From the NCBI GenBank assembly GCA_017303715.1, contig JAFLBZ010000015.1:1-64000 (forward strand): a DNA stretch of 64,000 nt. Direction: 5' to 3'. Shown piece after piece: positions 63,491-64,000 of this stretch. The notes under the pieces are model-generated. The model did no database searches and was not told the origin of the DNA. It was given only the letters and a program-made list of their open reading frames with translations. The number at the start of each line of letters is the position of its first letter. Positions within the stretch are counted from its first letter, which is position 1. Position numbers and translations under genes: made by a program. Source of the stretch: Rhodothermia bacterium. GTDB lineage: Bacteria > Bacteroidota > Rhodothermia > Rhodothermales > UBA2364.

Positions 63491-64000
63491 ATGAAAAAAA
63501 AACTCTTAGGCTTGACATTTTTGCTTTTTGCAGGCCCTATTCAAGCCCAAAACCTAAACGCCGATTGGCAACTGCTTAACACCTTGTTTACGGGCGAGTT
63601 CAACAATTTCCAGCAGGTTTGGCAGGAAAAAGAAGATGGCATTGTAGATTCTTTGGTACACGAACACATCCATTCCATTTTTAAGCCTGTCTCCATTCCT
63701 GCGCTTGGGGAAAACGTCTTTTTTGTAAAGCAATATATGAATGGCGATCCAAGTAAAATCTATCGGATGCGGGTGTACCAATTTGTGCCAGACCCTGCCG
63801 AAAAAGCCATCCGTTTAGACATTTATTCCTTCAAAGACCCCACAGATGAGGCACGGTTCAAACTCGCCGACGAAGACCCGAACATGCTCACCCAACTTTC
63901 CCCAGTTCATTTTAGCACTGTTCCTGGGTGTAGCGTCTATTGGCAAAAACAATCCGATGACGAGTTTATTGGTACAATGAAACCCCGTGCCTGTAATTTT
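63491..64000 (+). CDS. Exported CpcT/CpeT-like (bilin-lyase family) protein, partial
   Basis: Reading from ATG 63491 there are 170 codons, open to the right edge. A signal peptide (MKKKLLGLTFLLFAGPIQAQ) shows export. The mature part follows the CpcT/CpeT (DUF1001) pattern: LLNTLFTGEFNNFQQVW, VFFVKQYMNGDPSKIYRMRVYQF, IDLDIYSF-like strand LDIYSFKDPTDEARF, and the C-terminal VPGCSVYWQK ... FIGTMKPRACNF. In cyanobacteria CpcT attaches bilin chromophores to phycobiliproteins. Here the host is not a cyanobacterium, so a bilin-binding role is inferred only from the fold. The gene continues beyond the window. Confidence 0.75.
   Translation, partial: MKKKLLGLTFLLFAGPIQAQNLNADWQLLNTLFTGEFNNFQQVWQEKEDGIVDSLVHEHIHSIFKPVSIPALGENVFFVKQYMNGDPSKIYRMRVYQFVPDPAEKAIRLDIYSFKDPTDEARFKLADEDPNMLTQLSPVHFSTVPGCSVYWQKQSDDEFIGTMKPRACNF

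Overview
The window looks like a chromosomal segment of a free-living, Gram-negative member of the Bacteroidota/Rhodothermota branch. Signs are type IX secretion (T9SS) sorting domains ending in short basic tails, a TonB-dependent receptor with an N-terminal carboxypeptidase-like domain, DUF2490/VTC/DUF4956 genes, TAnnTTTG-type -7 promoter elements, and mostly weak Shine-Dalgarno sites. No rRNA, tRNA, CRISPR array or complete insertion sequence was seen.

Region 1 (1-15.7 kb, minus strand) is a four-gene operon for very large exported surface proteins. In transcription order these are an RHS/YD-repeat protein ending in a putative HNH-type nuclease tip, a 439-residue 'mini-RHS' protein with a T9SS tail, an M23/SLH/fibronectin multidomain protein with a homologous tail, and a BACON/cohesin-like protein that runs off the left edge. 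A 21-bp minisatellite follows. No immunity gene is evident beside the nuclease tip.

Region 2 (16.3-40 kb) is mostly housekeeping and general cell-surface genes: an HD (p)ppGpp hydrolase-like protein, PlsC, a polyphosphate-type DUF2490-VTC-DUF4956 cluster, YceH/DUF480, TrpB, DoxX, an M19 dipeptidase, a fatty-acid desaturase, an FG-GAP T9SS protein, GyrA, an ArsR-TrxA-TrxB operon, a DUF4340 protein, a BNR-repeat T9SS protein and a small double-glycine leader peptide. The intergenic stretches near 17.4, 23.5 and 26.3 kb carry copies of one REP-like repeat family.

Region 3 (40.2-64 kb, continuing past the right edge) is the most unusual part. Two divergent operons of about 16 and at least 8 genes share one AT-rich promoter region with two palindromic operator-like sites. 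The minus operon encodes a DUF3598 protein, a LeuC/LeuD-like pair, an HpcH aldolase, a HapK-like protein, an SDR, hydantoinase A and B, a methyltransferase, a small unknown protein, a SnoaL-like protein, an isochorismatase-family hydrolase, two PuuE-like NodB hydrolases, a MarR regulator and a nitrilase-fold protein with altered catalytic residues. The plus operon encodes an MFS transporter, a TonB receptor, a DUF1838 lipoprotein, an HMG-CoA-lyase-like enzyme, LeuC, a second MFS transporter, LeuD and an exported CpcT/CpeT-like (bilin-lyase family) protein.

My inference is that Region 3 is an uptake and catabolic island for a ring-containing amide or imide compound. Lactam/imide opening, amide hydrolysis, hydration of an alkyl-maleate-type acid by LeuCD-like enzymes and aldol/lyase cleavage would follow each other. 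The two bilin-lyase-fold families suggest a linear tetrapyrrole (bilin, perhaps from cyanobacterial phycobiliproteins) or its maleimide breakdown products as substrate. The gene families and layout are read from sequence; the substrate is a hypothesis.
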